Positions 44,251-53,514 are shown, numbered from the stretch's first letter. The stretch: 64,000 nt of DNA from Corynebacterium hansenii (GCF_030408795.1 NZ_CP047211.1:1116001-1180000), one strand, 5' to 3'. Made by a program: numbers and translations. Notes: generated from the sequence alone by a model not told the origin.

Positions 44251-45222
44251 GTGAAGCGAACCATTGGGAAAGCCGCGGCGATCGTCGCGGCGGCCGGCCT
44301 CCTCCTGACCGGCTGCTCGAAAGCCGATGAACCCGCGGAAGGCGACCGGAAGGACGCCGGAACGGTCAGCATCGCCCACGCGTGGGGAACCGACGAATAC
44401 CCCGTCAAGCCCGCCAAGGTGGTGGCCTCCGGCGTCGCCGTCGACAACCTCCTTGCCCTGGGCGTGACCCCCGACGTGGTCATCGAAACCCCCGAGGACA
44501 AGGGCGCCCCGTGGCGCGCCGAGGCGCTGAAGGGGGTCGAGCGCATCGACGTCCCCGATTTCCGCACGGTTCCCGTCGAGAAGATCGCCGCCGCGAAGCC
44601 CGACTTCATCGTCGGCGACTTCTGGCGGATCACGCAGGAGACCTACACGAGCCTCAAGGAGATCGCCCCGACCCTCGGCGGCATCGGCGCGGAGGGCGAA
44701 TCCCTCGGCTGGAAGCCGCAGCTGGAGGCCCTGGGCAAGATCTACGGCAAGGAGGGCGACGCGAAGAAGGTCATCGACGAAGACGCCGGGCGCTTCGACT
44801 CCGTGAAGTCGGACCTGCCGAAGCTCGAGGGCAAGACGGGCGTCATCGCCCAGTACGCGCCGCAGCGGGGCATGGGCGTGGTCGCGGATCCGGAGGAGCC
44901 GGGCAACTCCGCGCTCTACGACCTGGGCATGAAGGTGCCCGATTCCTTCGCGTCCCTCCCGCAGCGATCGGGCCGCGCCATGGTGTCCCCCGAGAACATC
45001 TCCGTGATCGACGCCGACTTCATGGCCGTGTACGCCGTCTCCGGCGGTCCCGACGAGATTCGCGCGATCCCCGGCTTCTCGGACCTGCGCCAGGTCAAGA
45101 ACGACACGACCATCTTCGGCGATGCCGTGCTGGTGCAGGCGCTGAACAGCCCGAGTTCCCTCAGCCGCGCCTGGGTCCTCGAGCAGCTCCGCCCGACCCT
45201 CGAAAAGGTCGCGAAGCAGTAG
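44251..45222 (+). CDS. Ferric-siderophore-binding lipoprotein
   Basis: A 323-residue FepB/FecB-type (TroA superfamily) binding protein. The signal peptide ends in LLLTGCSK (Cys22). GTVSIAHAWGTDEYPVKPAKVVASGVAVDNLLALGVTPDVV is the family's first lobe; EKIAAAKPDFIVGD and YTSLKEIAPTLGG follow; the second lobe has VIAQYAPQRGMGVV and VSPENISVIDADFMAVYAV. It captures the iron-loaded siderophore for the FecCD importer encoded on the other strand. The GTG at 44251 follows AAGGAAACC. It may be cotranscribed with the secreted hydrolase. Confidence 0.93.
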   Translation: MKRTIGKAAAIVAAAGLLLTGCSKADEPAEGDRKDAGTVSIAHAWGTDEYPVKPAKVVASGVAVDNLLALGVTPDVVIETPEDKGAPWRAEALKGVERIDVPDFRTVPVEKIAAAKPDFIVGDFWRITQETYTSLKEIAPTLGGIGAEGESLGWKPQLEALGKIYGKEGDAKKVIDEDAGRFDSVKSDLPKLEGKTGVIAQYAPQRGMGVVADPEEPGNSALYDLGMKVPDSFASLPQRSGRAMVSPENISVIDADFMAVYAVSGGPDEIRAIPGFSDLRQVKNDTTIFGDAVLVQALNSPSSLSRAWVLEQLRPTLEKVAKQ

Positions 45223-45268
45223 TCCCAGACGGGCCCCGCCCGGCGGGGCCCGAAGAAAGGTGCAAACG

Positions 45269-46189
45269 ATGAGTTCGAAACTGCTGCGGCGCTGCTCCGT
45301 GGCGTGCGCGCTGAGCATGTCGCTGGCTTTCGCGGCGGCTCCCGTCGCCGATGCCGGCGTCGTGCGGGGCCCCGGTCCCGCCGCGTCGATCGACGAGTCC
45401 GAGAAGCTGCCGGTCATCTACGTCACCGGCTCGAACGAGCCGAAACAATCGGCGGATGCCTTCGCCGCCTCGATGCGGCGCTTCGGCGTGGACGTCCACG
45501 TGTTCATGGTGTGGGAGCCGTCCGACCCCGCCACCAGCCCCTATGTCACGGTGAAGGGAAACTCGGCCCGGATCCCGGCTTTCATCGAGAAGCTCAGGGC
45601 CGAGACCGGCCACGACAAGTTCGACGTGGTCACGTATTCGCAGGGTGGCCTGGTGACGAGGTACTGGCTGAAGGACTTCGACGGGGCGCGCCACGTCCGA
45701 AAGGTCGTGAGCCTCTCGGGGATGATCAAGGGGTCGCCGTTCCAGGCCGATGCGGTGCGCAACGGCCAGTGCCCGCCGCCCGGGCTGGAGCTTCTCGTGC
45801 CCCCGGAACTGGCGAAGAACCCCTCCGACGCCTGCCTGGAAATGTCCTCGGAGGGTGATGAGGTGCGCCGGTTGAACACCCCGTCCGAGGCGTTGCCCGG
45901 CATCCGGTACTACAACATCACGACGACCCTGGAATACGATGCCTCGCCCTACCGCATCAATCTGATGGACGGTCCGGGCGACTACTACAACATCGTCACG
46001 CAGGACCTGTGCCCGAACGATCCGGTCGTCCATCTGACGATGACGATGACCCCGTCGGTGCAGTCCCTCGTCGCCTCCGCGCTGAAGGGGGGTCCGCTCG
46101 AAATGAAGTGCATGACCCCCGATTCTCCGCCGGGGGCGCCGTCCCTGAAGGACGTCCCGCCGGTCGAGAACGGCCCCAAGGTCACCTGA
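45269..46189 (+). CDS. Secreted alpha/beta hydrolase (lipase family 2-like)
   Basis: A 306-residue exported hydrolase. The signal peptide ends near VADAGVVRG. LPVIYVTGSNEPKQSADAFAASMRRFG replaces the usual HG oxyanion loop. The nucleophile elbow is VVTYSQGGLVTRYWL (Ser in YSQGG). A candidate acid and His follow in the second half (YNIVTQDLCPNDPVVHLTM). Several Cys residues could form disulfides. It starts 46 bases after the siderophore-binding protein, so it is probably in the same transcript, with GAAAGG before the ATG. Corynebacterial relatives are called triacylglycerol lipases. Its place in an iron operon raises a role on siderophore esters or lipid tails, which is inference only. Confidence 0.75.
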   Translation: MSSKLLRRCSVACALSMSLAFAAAPVADAGVVRGPGPAASIDESEKLPVIYVTGSNEPKQSADAFAASMRRFGVDVHVFMVWEPSDPATSPYVTVKGNSARIPAFIEKLRAETGHDKFDVVTYSQGGLVTRYWLKDFDGARHVRKVVSLSGMIKGSPFQADAVRNGQCPPPGLELLVPPELAKNPSDACLEMSSEGDEVRRLNTPSEALPGIRYYNITTTLEYDASPYRINLMDGPGDYYNIVTQDLCPNDPVVHLTMTMTPSVQSLVASALKGGPLEMKCMTPDSPPGAPSLKDVPPVENGPKVT

Positions 46190-46223
46190 TCCGGTGGCCG
46201 GGCCGATGGGCCCGGCGGAAATG

Positions 46224-46257
46224 AAGCGGTGCCCTCCTCCTCGGCGGGCACCGCTTT
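46224..46257 (+). terminator. Terminator after the hydrolase gene
   Basis: Perfect 11-base inverted repeat AAGCGGTGCCC/GGGCACCGCTT (46224-46234 and 46246-46256) ending in TTT. Confidence 0.65.
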
Positions 46258-46332
46258 CGCGTGCGCGGGGACTTTCCTTCCGGGGCCGTTCAGGGCGGAT
46301 GCCGCAGTGAAAATATGATTATTGCCACAGAG

Positions 46333-46370
46333 CGAGGAAAGCCTAGCCATAGCAAGCGAGGGCAACCTAA
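46333..46370 (+). promoter_or_regulatory. Two abutting DtxR-like boxes and -10 of the NRPS operon
   Basis: Candidate boxes at 46333-46351 (read on the minus strand, core TAGGCT) and 46352-46370 (GCAAGCGAGGGCAACCTAA) each match 12 of 19 consensus bases. They abut exactly, as iron boxes of mycobactin promoters often do. A TAATAT -10 (46368-46373) overlaps the second. The transcript would start about 90 bases before the lysine oxygenase ATG. Confidence 0.5.
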
Positions 46371-46466
46371 TATCTTGCTTTGGCCCGGCCCCGGTTTCCC
46401 CGGAGGCCGGGAACCGACACCCCGGGGCCGCCGTACGCGGCGCACCCCCAGAAAGGAACCAATCAG

Positions 46467-47771
46467 ATGACGAACCTCATGATCGTGGGCGCCGGGCCCA
46501 AGGCCGTCGCCGTCGCGGCCAAGGCGCACGCACTGCGGGAAGTCGGCCTGGATGCGCCGGAGGTCACCGTGGTCGAGCCGCACGGGATCGGCGCAAACTG
46601 GCGGGCGGTCGGCGGCTGGACCGACGGCAAGCACCTGCTGGGCACCCCGCCGGCCAAGGACATCGGCTTCCCGTACCGGTCCGAGATCGCGGGAACGCTG
46701 GGTCCCGCGGTCGATCAGCGACTGCTGGCCAATGGATGGGTCCAGTACCTCATCGAGTCGGGCCGCTACTCCGAATGGATCGACCGCGGCAACCCCTGCC
46801 CCCGCCATGACCTGTGGGCCGACTACCTCGAATGGGTCGCCGGCCGGGTCGGCATGGACGTCATCGCCGGAACGGTCACCCGGGCGTCGCGGCACCCCGG
46901 CGATCCCGCGGCGTGGAGCGTCTCCATCGACGAAGTCGGCGGGGGCACGCGCACCATGTCGGCCGACGCCCTGATGATCACCGGGCCGGGCCGCAGCGAC
47001 CGGCGATTCGCGGAGATCCCGGGGGTGCTCTCCGTGGCCGCCTTCTGGGAGGCGGTGGTGGCGGGTTCGCTTCCCGACGCCGCCCGAGTCTCGGTGATCG
47101 GCGGCGGGGAAACCGCGGCCAGCGTCATCGACGAGCTCGTGCGCCACGACCTCGAGATCATCGACGTCATTTCGCCCCTGGCCGCCATCTTCTCCCGCGG
47201 TGAAAGCCAGTTCGAGAACGCCCTGTACACCGATCCCCGGAAGTGGGCGATGTTGGACGACGACGAGAGGCGGGACGTCATCCGCCGCACCGACCGCGGC
47301 GTCTTCTCCGGGCGCGTGCAGGGATCCCTCCATGCCGAGGATCGGGTGCATCACGTCCACGGCCGCGTCGAAAAAGTGAACGCGGCGGGCGACGCCGGGC
47401 CCGCGCTCGCGGTCACCGTCGTCGACAGCCGGCATTCGGCGCAGGTGCTGCGCACGGATCTCGTCATCGACGCCCGCGGCAACTCCCCGATGTGGTTCGC
47501 GGGCTTGCTCGGCGACGACATCGTCGCCGAGCTCCGCGTCGCCGCCGGGGGCGACCTGGCGGTCGAATCCGTGGAGGCGGTGATCGGCCGCGACCTTTCG
47601 GTCGAGGGCATGACGCCGAAGCTCTTCCTGCCCGGCCTCGCGGGCATGGCGCAGGGCCCCGGGTTCGCCAACCTGAGTTGCCTGGGCGAGCTGTCGGACC
47701 GCGTCCTCGGCGGTTTTCCGCCCGCCTCCGCGCAGCGCGCACTCGAAGCCCGGGCGGAGGTGAAGGCATGA
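46467..47771 (+). CDS. mbtG: MbtG-like L-lysine N6-monooxygenase
   Basis: A 434-residue flavin monooxygenase closely resembling mycobacterial MbtG, which N-hydroxylates the lysine side chains that chelate iron. The N-terminal FAD motif is VGAGPKAVAVAAKAHALREVGLDAPEVTVVE. Then come GIGANWRAVGGWTDGKHLLGTPPAKDIGFPYRS, the NADPH-binding SVIGGGETAASVIDELV, ISPLAAIFSRGESQFENALYTDP, RTDRGVFSGRVQ and the C-terminal GMTPKLFLPGLAGMAQGPGFANLSCLGELSDRVLGG. The ATG at 46467 follows AAAGGA. It heads a long operon and its stop overlaps the next ATG (ATGA). Confidence 0.93.
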   Translation: MTNLMIVGAGPKAVAVAAKAHALREVGLDAPEVTVVEPHGIGANWRAVGGWTDGKHLLGTPPAKDIGFPYRSEIAGTLGPAVDQRLLANGWVQYLIESGRYSEWIDRGNPCPRHDLWADYLEWVAGRVGMDVIAGTVTRASRHPGDPAAWSVSIDEVGGGTRTMSADALMITGPGRSDRRFAEIPGVLSVAAFWEAVVAGSLPDAARVSVIGGGETAASVIDELVRHDLEIIDVISPLAAIFSRGESQFENALYTDPRKWAMLDDDERRDVIRRTDRGVFSGRVQGSLHAEDRVHHVHGRVEKVNAAGDAGPALAVTVVDSRHSAQVLRTDLVIDARGNSPMWFAGLLGDDIVAELRVAAGGDLAVESVEAVIGRDLSVEGMTPKLFLPGLAGMAQGPGFANLSCLGELSDRVLGGFPPASAQRALEARAEVKA

Positions 47772-49162
47772 GCCGGGCCCTGGCTCGCTTCGCCGCCCGC
47801 GTCATCGGCCCGGACCGGCCGCATGACCGGGTCGCGGCGGACGCGGCGGCCGTCGTGGGCCCCGAATCCGTGCGCGTCGCGGATGACCCGTCCACCCCGG
47901 TGCCGGCGATTCTCGACGCCGACGCCGACGCCGATGCCGGCGAGGACCTCGGGGAGCCCCGCGTCGCCGTTCATCCCCGGCCCTCGGGAACGCTGGTGAC
48001 CGTATGCGGGAACGATGCGCCGTCCGTGGCACATCGCATCTGCGCGGGGTCGGGCGACGGCGTAACCGCCGCCCCGACTCCGTCCGGCGACGCGGCGGAG
48101 AACGCCGTCCCGTTCTGGACCGATGAACTGGAGGGGACCGTCGGCGTGCCCGCCATCGCCGAAGTGCCCGGCATCGAGGAGGACCGGGCGATCGGCGTGG
48201 CGAAGGGGAGGGTGCCGCGCGAGGCGTTGGGCGCGAACCCCGTCGCGGCGTTGGTCGCGGCAGTCGCGGCCTGCACCGGGGCGCCCCGTGATTCGGTCGT
48301 GGGGGTCGTCCCCGAGATCGGCCCGGACACGTGGTCCGGGCAGCCCTTGCCCGTTCGCGTGCGGCCGCGGCCGGGGCAGTCCCGCGAAGACGCCGCCGCC
48401 GAAGCTCTCGCGCGGATCGCAGCCGCCGACGATGGCGTACGCCGTGTGGGGTTGCCCGGCATCGTGGCGGCGCTGGGCAGGCCGCCGTTTCCCGTGGCCG
48501 TCGTCATTCGGTCGCCCCTCGATTGCGGAGGGGCGCGGATCGTCGACGATCGCGCCCCCGTGCCGGAGTTCTGCCTGGCCGGAATCGACGCGGTCGTCGG
48601 CGACGCCTCCGCGGTCTCCCTGAGCGTGCGCGCCCGCGGCGGGCAGGCCGGCGCCCGCTCACTCCTCGCCGCGGTCACCGCCGCGATCGAGGGAACCGGG
48701 CAGAAGGCCGCCCCGTCCGGCGCATCGGAAGTCGGCGCATCGGAAGCCGGCGCGGAAGCCGGCGCGGAAGCCGGCGCGGAAGCCGGCTCCGGGGCGCCCG
48801 GAGGCGCGGCCGACGCGAACCTCGGCGTCCTGTGCGCCGCGGTGGCCGAAGTCCTCGACCTTCCGGAGGAAAAGGCGCCGGGCCCCGGCGACGACTTCTT
48901 CCGGCTCGGCGGCGACAGCATGGCCGCGTTGAGGCTCAGCGCCGCGTTGTCCGCGCGCGGGATGTCCCTCGAGGTCCGCGGCATTTTCGAGCATCCGGTG
49001 CTCGGCGAGCTCGCCGGCCTGTTGCGCCCCGGCGCCGCGGATGGGGCCGAAACGGATGCCGCCGGCGGGGCGGCGGAGACCGCCGCGTCCGCCGAACCCA
49101 TGTCCGCGTCCGGGCTCAGCGCCGAGCAGCTCTCGGCGCTGCTCGGGGAGGAGAACCGATGA
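47768..49162 (+). CDS. Orphan half-condensation domain plus peptidyl carrier protein
   Basis: A 464-residue protein. Residues ~90-300 resemble only the C-terminal half of an NRPS condensation domain: ALGANPVAALVAAVAACTG, RPRPGQSREDAAAEALARI and PFPVAVVIRSPLD align in style. The HHxxxDG half is missing. An Ala/Glu/Gly repeat linker (~318-342) leads to a carrier domain with FFRLGGDSMAALRL, whose Ser384 should take the phosphopantetheine arm. There is no adenylation domain. It overlaps MbtG and the next NRPS by four bases each. It might be a split module, a carrier loaded in trans, or the remnant of a decayed NRPS. I know of no mycobactin counterpart. Confidence 0.6.
   Translation: MSRALARFAARVIGPDRPHDRVAADAAAVVGPESVRVADDPSTPVPAILDADADADAGEDLGEPRVAVHPRPSGTLVTVCGNDAPSVAHRICAGSGDGVTAAPTPSGDAAENAVPFWTDELEGTVGVPAIAEVPGIEEDRAIGVAKGRVPREALGANPVAALVAAVAACTGAPRDSVVGVVPEIGPDTWSGQPLPVRVRPRPGQSREDAAAEALARIAAADDGVRRVGLPGIVAALGRPPFPVAVVIRSPLDCGGARIVDDRAPVPEFCLAGIDAVVGDASAVSLSVRARGGQAGARSLLAAVTAAIEGTGQKAAPSGASEVGASEAGAEAGAEAGAEAGSGAPGGAADANLGVLCAAVAEVLDLPEEKAPGPGDDFFRLGGDSMAALRLSAALSARGMSLEVRGIFEHPVLGELAGLLRPGAADGAETDAAGGAAETAASAEPMSASGLSAEQLSALLGEENR
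48722..48787 (+). repeat. In-frame 12/15-base tandem repeat coding an Ala-Glu-Gly linker
   Basis: Two 15-base units GCATCGGAAG(T/C)CGGC are followed by three exact 12-base GCGGAAGCCGGC units. They encode GASEV/GASEA and then AEAG tetrapeptides between the half-C and carrier domains. Confidence 0.8.
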
Positions 49163-52100
49163 CGGGTGCCATCGCCGACGTCGTCGCGCTGACCCCGCAG
49201 CAGTCGGGCCTGTGGGCGACCGGCGCCGCGACGGAAGAGTATGACCCTTACCTGGTCGTCCTCCGGCTGCGGCTGACCGGTCCCGGAGCGCTCGATCGCT
49301 TTCGGGAGGCCCTCGGCACCGTCGTCGGGCGCCATCCGCACCTCGGGGGCCGGGTGCTGTCCGCCGGCGTGCCCCACCCCGTGCTCATCGTGCCCGGGGC
49401 GCCCCGGTTCGACTGGTCCGAGGTCGACGCCCGTGGGGCCGCGGATCCCGGCGCCGAATTGCAACGGCATGCGGAGCGGGAGCAGGCCCGGCCCCTGGAC
49501 ACGATCGAGGGGCCGTTGACCAGGGTCAAAGCAGTCCGGCTCGGTGAATCTGAGTGGGGGATCCTGATCACCGTCCATCACATCGTCATTGACGGATGGT
49601 CGATCCCGATCTTCCTGGGCGAGATCGTCGCGGCCATGGCAAACGAGGCCGACGAGCTGCCGCCGGCGCCGCCGATCCGCGATCACGCCGCTTGGGTGGC
49701 CGCGGCGGATCCCGGGGAAGCCCGCGACGCCTGGCGCCGCGCCTTCTCCGGATTCGCCGAAATGCCGATGGTGGGGCCCGCGGGAAGGCCGGCGGGCGCC
49801 CCCGAAGTGGGCGAAGCCGTGCTCGGCGAGGCCGATACCGCCGGGCTGCTGGCCTTCGCCCGGGAATCCGGTTTGACCGCGAACACGCTCATGCAGTTGG
49901 CGTGGGCGCGGATCCTGTCGGGGCTCGTGGGCCGCGACGACGTGTGCTTCGGGCAGACCGTCGCCGGCCGGCACCCGTCGATCCCCGGTGCGGACCGCTT
50001 GATCGGGGGCCTGGTTTCCACGGTCCCGGTCCGCGTGGACGTCGGCGATGCTTCGCCCGCGGAGGCGGGTGCCCGTCTCCAGTCGGTCACCGGAGCCCTG
50101 CGGGACGCGGATCACATCGGCATGTCCGACATCATCAAGTCGATCGGCGCGGGCGACCTTTTCGACACCCTCCTCGTCTTCGAGAACACGCCGCGCGGGG
50201 ACGCCCCCGCCCACGGCGACGATTTCGATTGCGGCGGCGGTGCGCGCCTGGGCCTGGACCGCATCGACTCGCCCAGCCACTATCCGTTGACGGTCGTGCC
50301 GGTCATCGAGGGCGGGCGCCTGGTGGTGCGGGTCGAATCGGCTCCCGGGTCGGGATTCGACCCGGGCATCATGGCGCGCCGCTTCGTGGCGGTTCTCGGG
50401 CGTTTGGCGGGGGCGGACTCGCTCGCTTCCGTGGACGTGCTGCTCGATTCCGAGACGCCGATCATCCGGGGCGCCCGGCCGGATCCCGGGCCGGGGCCGG
50501 AAACGGCGGATGAAGCGCTGCGCGCCATCGCGGACGAGTGCCCCGGTGCGGACGCGATCGTCGACGTGCACGGGACCGTCGATTTCCGGGGCGTGGCCGA
50601 GCTCGCCGAGGCGATGGCGTCGGGGCTGCGCGCCGCCGGGGTCTCCGCCGGCGACGCCGTGGCCGTGATGCTGCCGCGGGATCGCCGCGTGCTCGCGGCC
50701 CCCTTCGCGGTGGCGGCCCTCGGGGCGCACACCATCCACATCGATCCCGATTCGCCGCCGCAGCGTGCCGCGGCGATCATCGAGGATTCCGGGGCGCGCC
50801 ACCTGTTGGCCGCCGATGGCGTCGCCGGCCGGGTGCGCGCTTGCCTGGGGGAGGACGACCCCGGGAACGCGCCGTCGTCGGAAGAGGACGCCAACTGGCG
50901 CTTGACGACGGCCATGCCGGACCTCTCCGGCGAACTGCGCTGGTGGGGGCCGTTGCGTGCCTCGGCCGGGACGAAAGCCCCGGCACCGGAGGACCCCATG
51001 TACGCGGTGTTCACCTCGGGCACGACGGGCCGGCCGAAGGGCGTCCTGGTCCCGCACCGCGCGCTGCTCAACCTGTGGAGGCACCACGACCGGAACATCC
51101 TGGCGCCGCTCGCCGCCGAACTGGGGCGGCAAGTGCGCGTCGGGCATGGCTGGTCCACGGGGTTCGACGCCGCGTGGCAGCCGGGGATCGCCCTGCTCAG
51201 CGGGGCGGCCGTCGTCATGCTGGACGGCCCCGACCGCTCGGATCCGGCGCGGCTGGTCGCGGCCCTGCGCGACAACGCCATCGATGTCTTCGACACCACC
51301 CCGTCGATGCTGGCGGAACTGGAACGCGCCGGGTTCTTCGCGGAGGGCGCGCCCCTGTCCGTCCTCGCATTGGGCGGGGAGGCCATCTCCCGCGACGTCT
51401 GGCGGAGGCTGCGCGGCATGGCCGGCCTCGAGGCGATCAACTGCTACGGCCCGACGGAAACCACGGTCGAGGCCCTCATGGCCCCCTTGTCCGAGTACCC
51501 GGAGCCGACGATCGGGCGACCGTTGGACGGGATGGCCGTCGCCGTCGTCGACCACCGTTTGCGCCCGGTGCCGCCCGATGGGTCGGGCGAACTGATCATC
51601 TCGGGCCCGCAGTTGGCGATCGGCTACATCGGCCGGCCCGAACTGACGCGGCGTTCCTTCGTGGAAAGGGAGGGCCGCCGCTGGTACCGCACCGGGGACG
51701 TCGTCCGCCGCCGCAGCGGCGACGGGCTGCTGGTGTTCGGGGGGCGCGCAGACGAGCAGATCAAGATCAACGGTTACCGCGTCGAACCGGCCGAGGCCGG
51801 AGTGGTGCTCCGCTCCATCGACGGAGTCGAGGCCGCCGAAGTGATCGCGCACCGGGTCGGCAACCGGATGCGGCTGGCGGCCCTGGTCGTCGCATCGTCG
51901 CCGGTGGCGGACATCCGGGCCGAGGCGGCGAAGCTGCTGCCGTCGTACCTGCTGCCCTCGCCCGTGGTCGAATGCGCGTCGATCCCGCTCAACCGCAACG
52001 GCAAACTGGACTCCGCCGCGGCGGCGGCGATGGTCCGCGAAGAGATGGCGCGCACCGACGGGGCGCCCTCCACTCCCGAGGAGAAGGCGGTGGCCCGGTG

Positions 52101-53514
52101 CGTCCGCGACATGACGGGCATGGACGTCGCATTGTCCTCCGGTCTCGCCGACGCCGGCATCGACAGCCTCGGCGTCATGGATCTCATCGTGCGCCTGCGC
52201 GCCGAGGGGCTCGACGTCGGCGCGGCCCCGGCATTGGGCGCAGCGGACCTCAGGTCGCTGGCGGCGATCGTCCGGCCGATCGCGGCCGAGCCCCCGGCTC
52301 CCGCGGCCGGCGCCGACCCCGACCGACCGATCGAACTGGCCCCGCTGGCGGCCCGGTTCGCGGTGCTCGGCGGAGCAGTCGAATCGACCCATTCACAGGG
52401 CCTGCGCCTGCGCCCGGGCATCTCGGCCGATGCCGCCGAGTCCGCGTTGCGGCGCGTGATCGGCGCGCACCCCGCACTCGGCGCCCGGTACGACGATTCC
52501 GGCCCCCGGGCACGGCTGATCCCGCGGGAGGACCCGGAATTCGTCTTCCGCATCGCCGGATCCGGCGAACGGGACGAGGGCGGCGTCCTCGACGCCCACC
52601 ACGGCGCACTCGATCCGGCCGCCGGCCGGATGGTGGCCGCCACCTACGGCGGCGGAACCGACCCCTGGCTGGTGGTCACCATCGCCCATCTCGCGGTCGA
52701 CATGATGTCGTGGCGCTTCATCCTGGAGGATCTCGCGCTGGCCCTGGGCGGGCAGCCGCCCCTCGGCGAAGAAGCGCGCGGCGATGCCCCGCACGGCCCG
52801 TCCGAGACGGAAGCCCCCGGCAGCCCGTTCCGGCGGGTGCCCGTCCCCCCGGTGGGGCTGCGGCACGCGGACCCGCGGGTCGACCGGCCCGCCGACGTCC
52901 GCGCCCGGCACGAGGTTCTCGACGCCGCGACCACCGCCGCGGTGGAACGCGCGGCGCTCGAGCGCGGCGCATCCCTGCGGGACGTCCTGGAATCGGCCGT
53001 CGCCGTCGCCGCGACCCCAGATGAATCGGGGATGACGGCAATCACCCGCACCACGCTGGGCCGCCCCGACGGTGGCGCCGATCGGCGGGTCGGCTGGTTG
53101 ACCGCCGAAGAAGCCGTCCTCATTCCCGCGGCCGACGCGAGGGGCTTCATCGCGGGCGGCGGGCCCCCGCCGTCGCCGACGACGGATCCGTCGGCGGTGG
53201 GCGCCGTGAACGTCAACTACCTCGGGCGCATGGACATGGCGATGCCCGAGACCCGCGAATGCCGGCTGATCGGCCAGGGGGAGTTCTTCCGGCGATTCGG
53301 CGCACCGGGCCATTCCGCCGTCCCCCCGTGCCACGGAGCGGAGATCACGGCGGCCATGGACCGGGGCCCCGGGGGACCCGTGCTCGGCCTGCGGTTCGAA
53401 ATCGACGTCCCCGCCGTCGGCGAGGACGCGGCCGCACGATTCCGCACCGGCGTCGTTCGGGCGCTGGAAACCTTCGCCGGATCGGCGATGAACGAGAAAG
53501 ACGAAAACGACTAA
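49159..53514 (+). CDS. MbtF-like NRPS: C-A-PCP-(E-like)
   Basis: A 1451-residue multidomain synthetase, close to M. tuberculosis MbtF in length. It has a condensation domain with active HHIVIDG (140-146) and an adenylation domain with FTSGTTGRPKG (618-628), YGPTETT and KINGYRVEP. By eye its specificity pocket reads roughly D-A-Q-D-A-G-C-V-E-K, acidic enough for lysine or hydroxylysine. A carrier domain has DAGIDSLGVMD (Ser1003). The C-terminal domain has epimerase features (DMMSWRFILEDL, GWLTAEEAVLIP, NVNYLGRM), but the first His of HHxxxD is Ala (1176-1181, AHLAVD) and the EGHGR motif is missing. It may be inactive or serve release, as proposed for MbtF. No thioesterase domain is present. 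Confidence 0.82.
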   Translation: MTGAIADVVALTPQQSGLWATGAATEEYDPYLVVLRLRLTGPGALDRFREALGTVVGRHPHLGGRVLSAGVPHPVLIVPGAPRFDWSEVDARGAADPGAELQRHAEREQARPLDTIEGPLTRVKAVRLGESEWGILITVHHIVIDGWSIPIFLGEIVAAMANEADELPPAPPIRDHAAWVAAADPGEARDAWRRAFSGFAEMPMVGPAGRPAGAPEVGEAVLGEADTAGLLAFARESGLTANTLMQLAWARILSGLVGRDDVCFGQTVAGRHPSIPGADRLIGGLVSTVPVRVDVGDASPAEAGARLQSVTGALRDADHIGMSDIIKSIGAGDLFDTLLVFENTPRGDAPAHGDDFDCGGGARLGLDRIDSPSHYPLTVVPVIEGGRLVVRVESAPGSGFDPGIMARRFVAVLGRLAGADSLASVDVLLDSETPIIRGARPDPGPGPETADEALRAIADECPGADAIVDVHGTVDFRGVAELAEAMASGLRAAGVSAGDAVAVMLPRDRRVLAAPFAVAALGAHTIHIDPDSPPQRAAAIIEDSGARHLLAADGVAGRVRACLGEDDPGNAPSSEEDANWRLTTAMPDLSGELRWWGPLRASAGTKAPAPEDPMYAVFTSGTTGRPKGVLVPHRALLNLWRHHDRNILAPLAAELGRQVRVGHGWSTGFDAAWQPGIALLSGAAVVMLDGPDRSDPARLVAALRDNAIDVFDTTPSMLAELERAGFFAEGAPLSVLALGGEAISRDVWRRLRGMAGLEAINCYGPTETTVEALMAPLSEYPEPTIGRPLDGMAVAVVDHRLRPVPPDGSGELIISGPQLAIGYIGRPELTRRSFVEREGRRWYRTGDVVRRRSGDGLLVFGGRADEQIKINGYRVEPAEAGVVLRSIDGVEAAEVIAHRVGNRMRLAALVVASSPVADIRAEAAKLLPSYLLPSPVVECASIPLNRNGKLDSAAAAAMVREEMARTDGAPSTPEEKAVARCVRDMTGMDVALSSGLADAGIDSLGVMDLIVRLRAEGLDVGAAPALGAADLRSLAAIVRPIAAEPPAPAAGADPDRPIELAPLAARFAVLGGAVESTHSQGLRLRPGISADAAESALRRVIGAHPALGARYDDSGPRARLIPREDPEFVFRIAGSGERDEGGVLDAHHGALDPAAGRMVAATYGGGTDPWLVVTIAHLAVDMMSWRFILEDLALALGGQPPLGEEARGDAPHGPSETEAPGSPFRRVPVPPVGLRHADPRVDRPADVRARHEVLDAATTAAVERAALERGASLRDVLESAVAVAATPDESGMTAITRTTLGRPDGGADRRVGWLTAEEAVLIPAADARGFIAGGGPPPSPTTDPSAVGAVNVNYLGRMDMAMPETRECRLIGQGEFFRRFGAPGHSAVPPCHGAEITAAMDRGPGGPVLGLRFEIDVPAVGEDAAARFRTGVVRALETFAGSAMNEKDEND

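Noticed and set aside
45231..45251. GGGCCCCG/CGGGGCCC hairpin after the siderophore-binding protein, considered as a terminator
   Set aside because: No T-tract follows and the hydrolase ribosome binding site starts almost at once, so read-through is more likely.
47971..52392. 1473-codon minus-strand open frame across the NRPS genes
   Set aside because: Antisense shadow of well-supported NRPS domains; Arg/Gly/Pro-rich with no recognisable motif.
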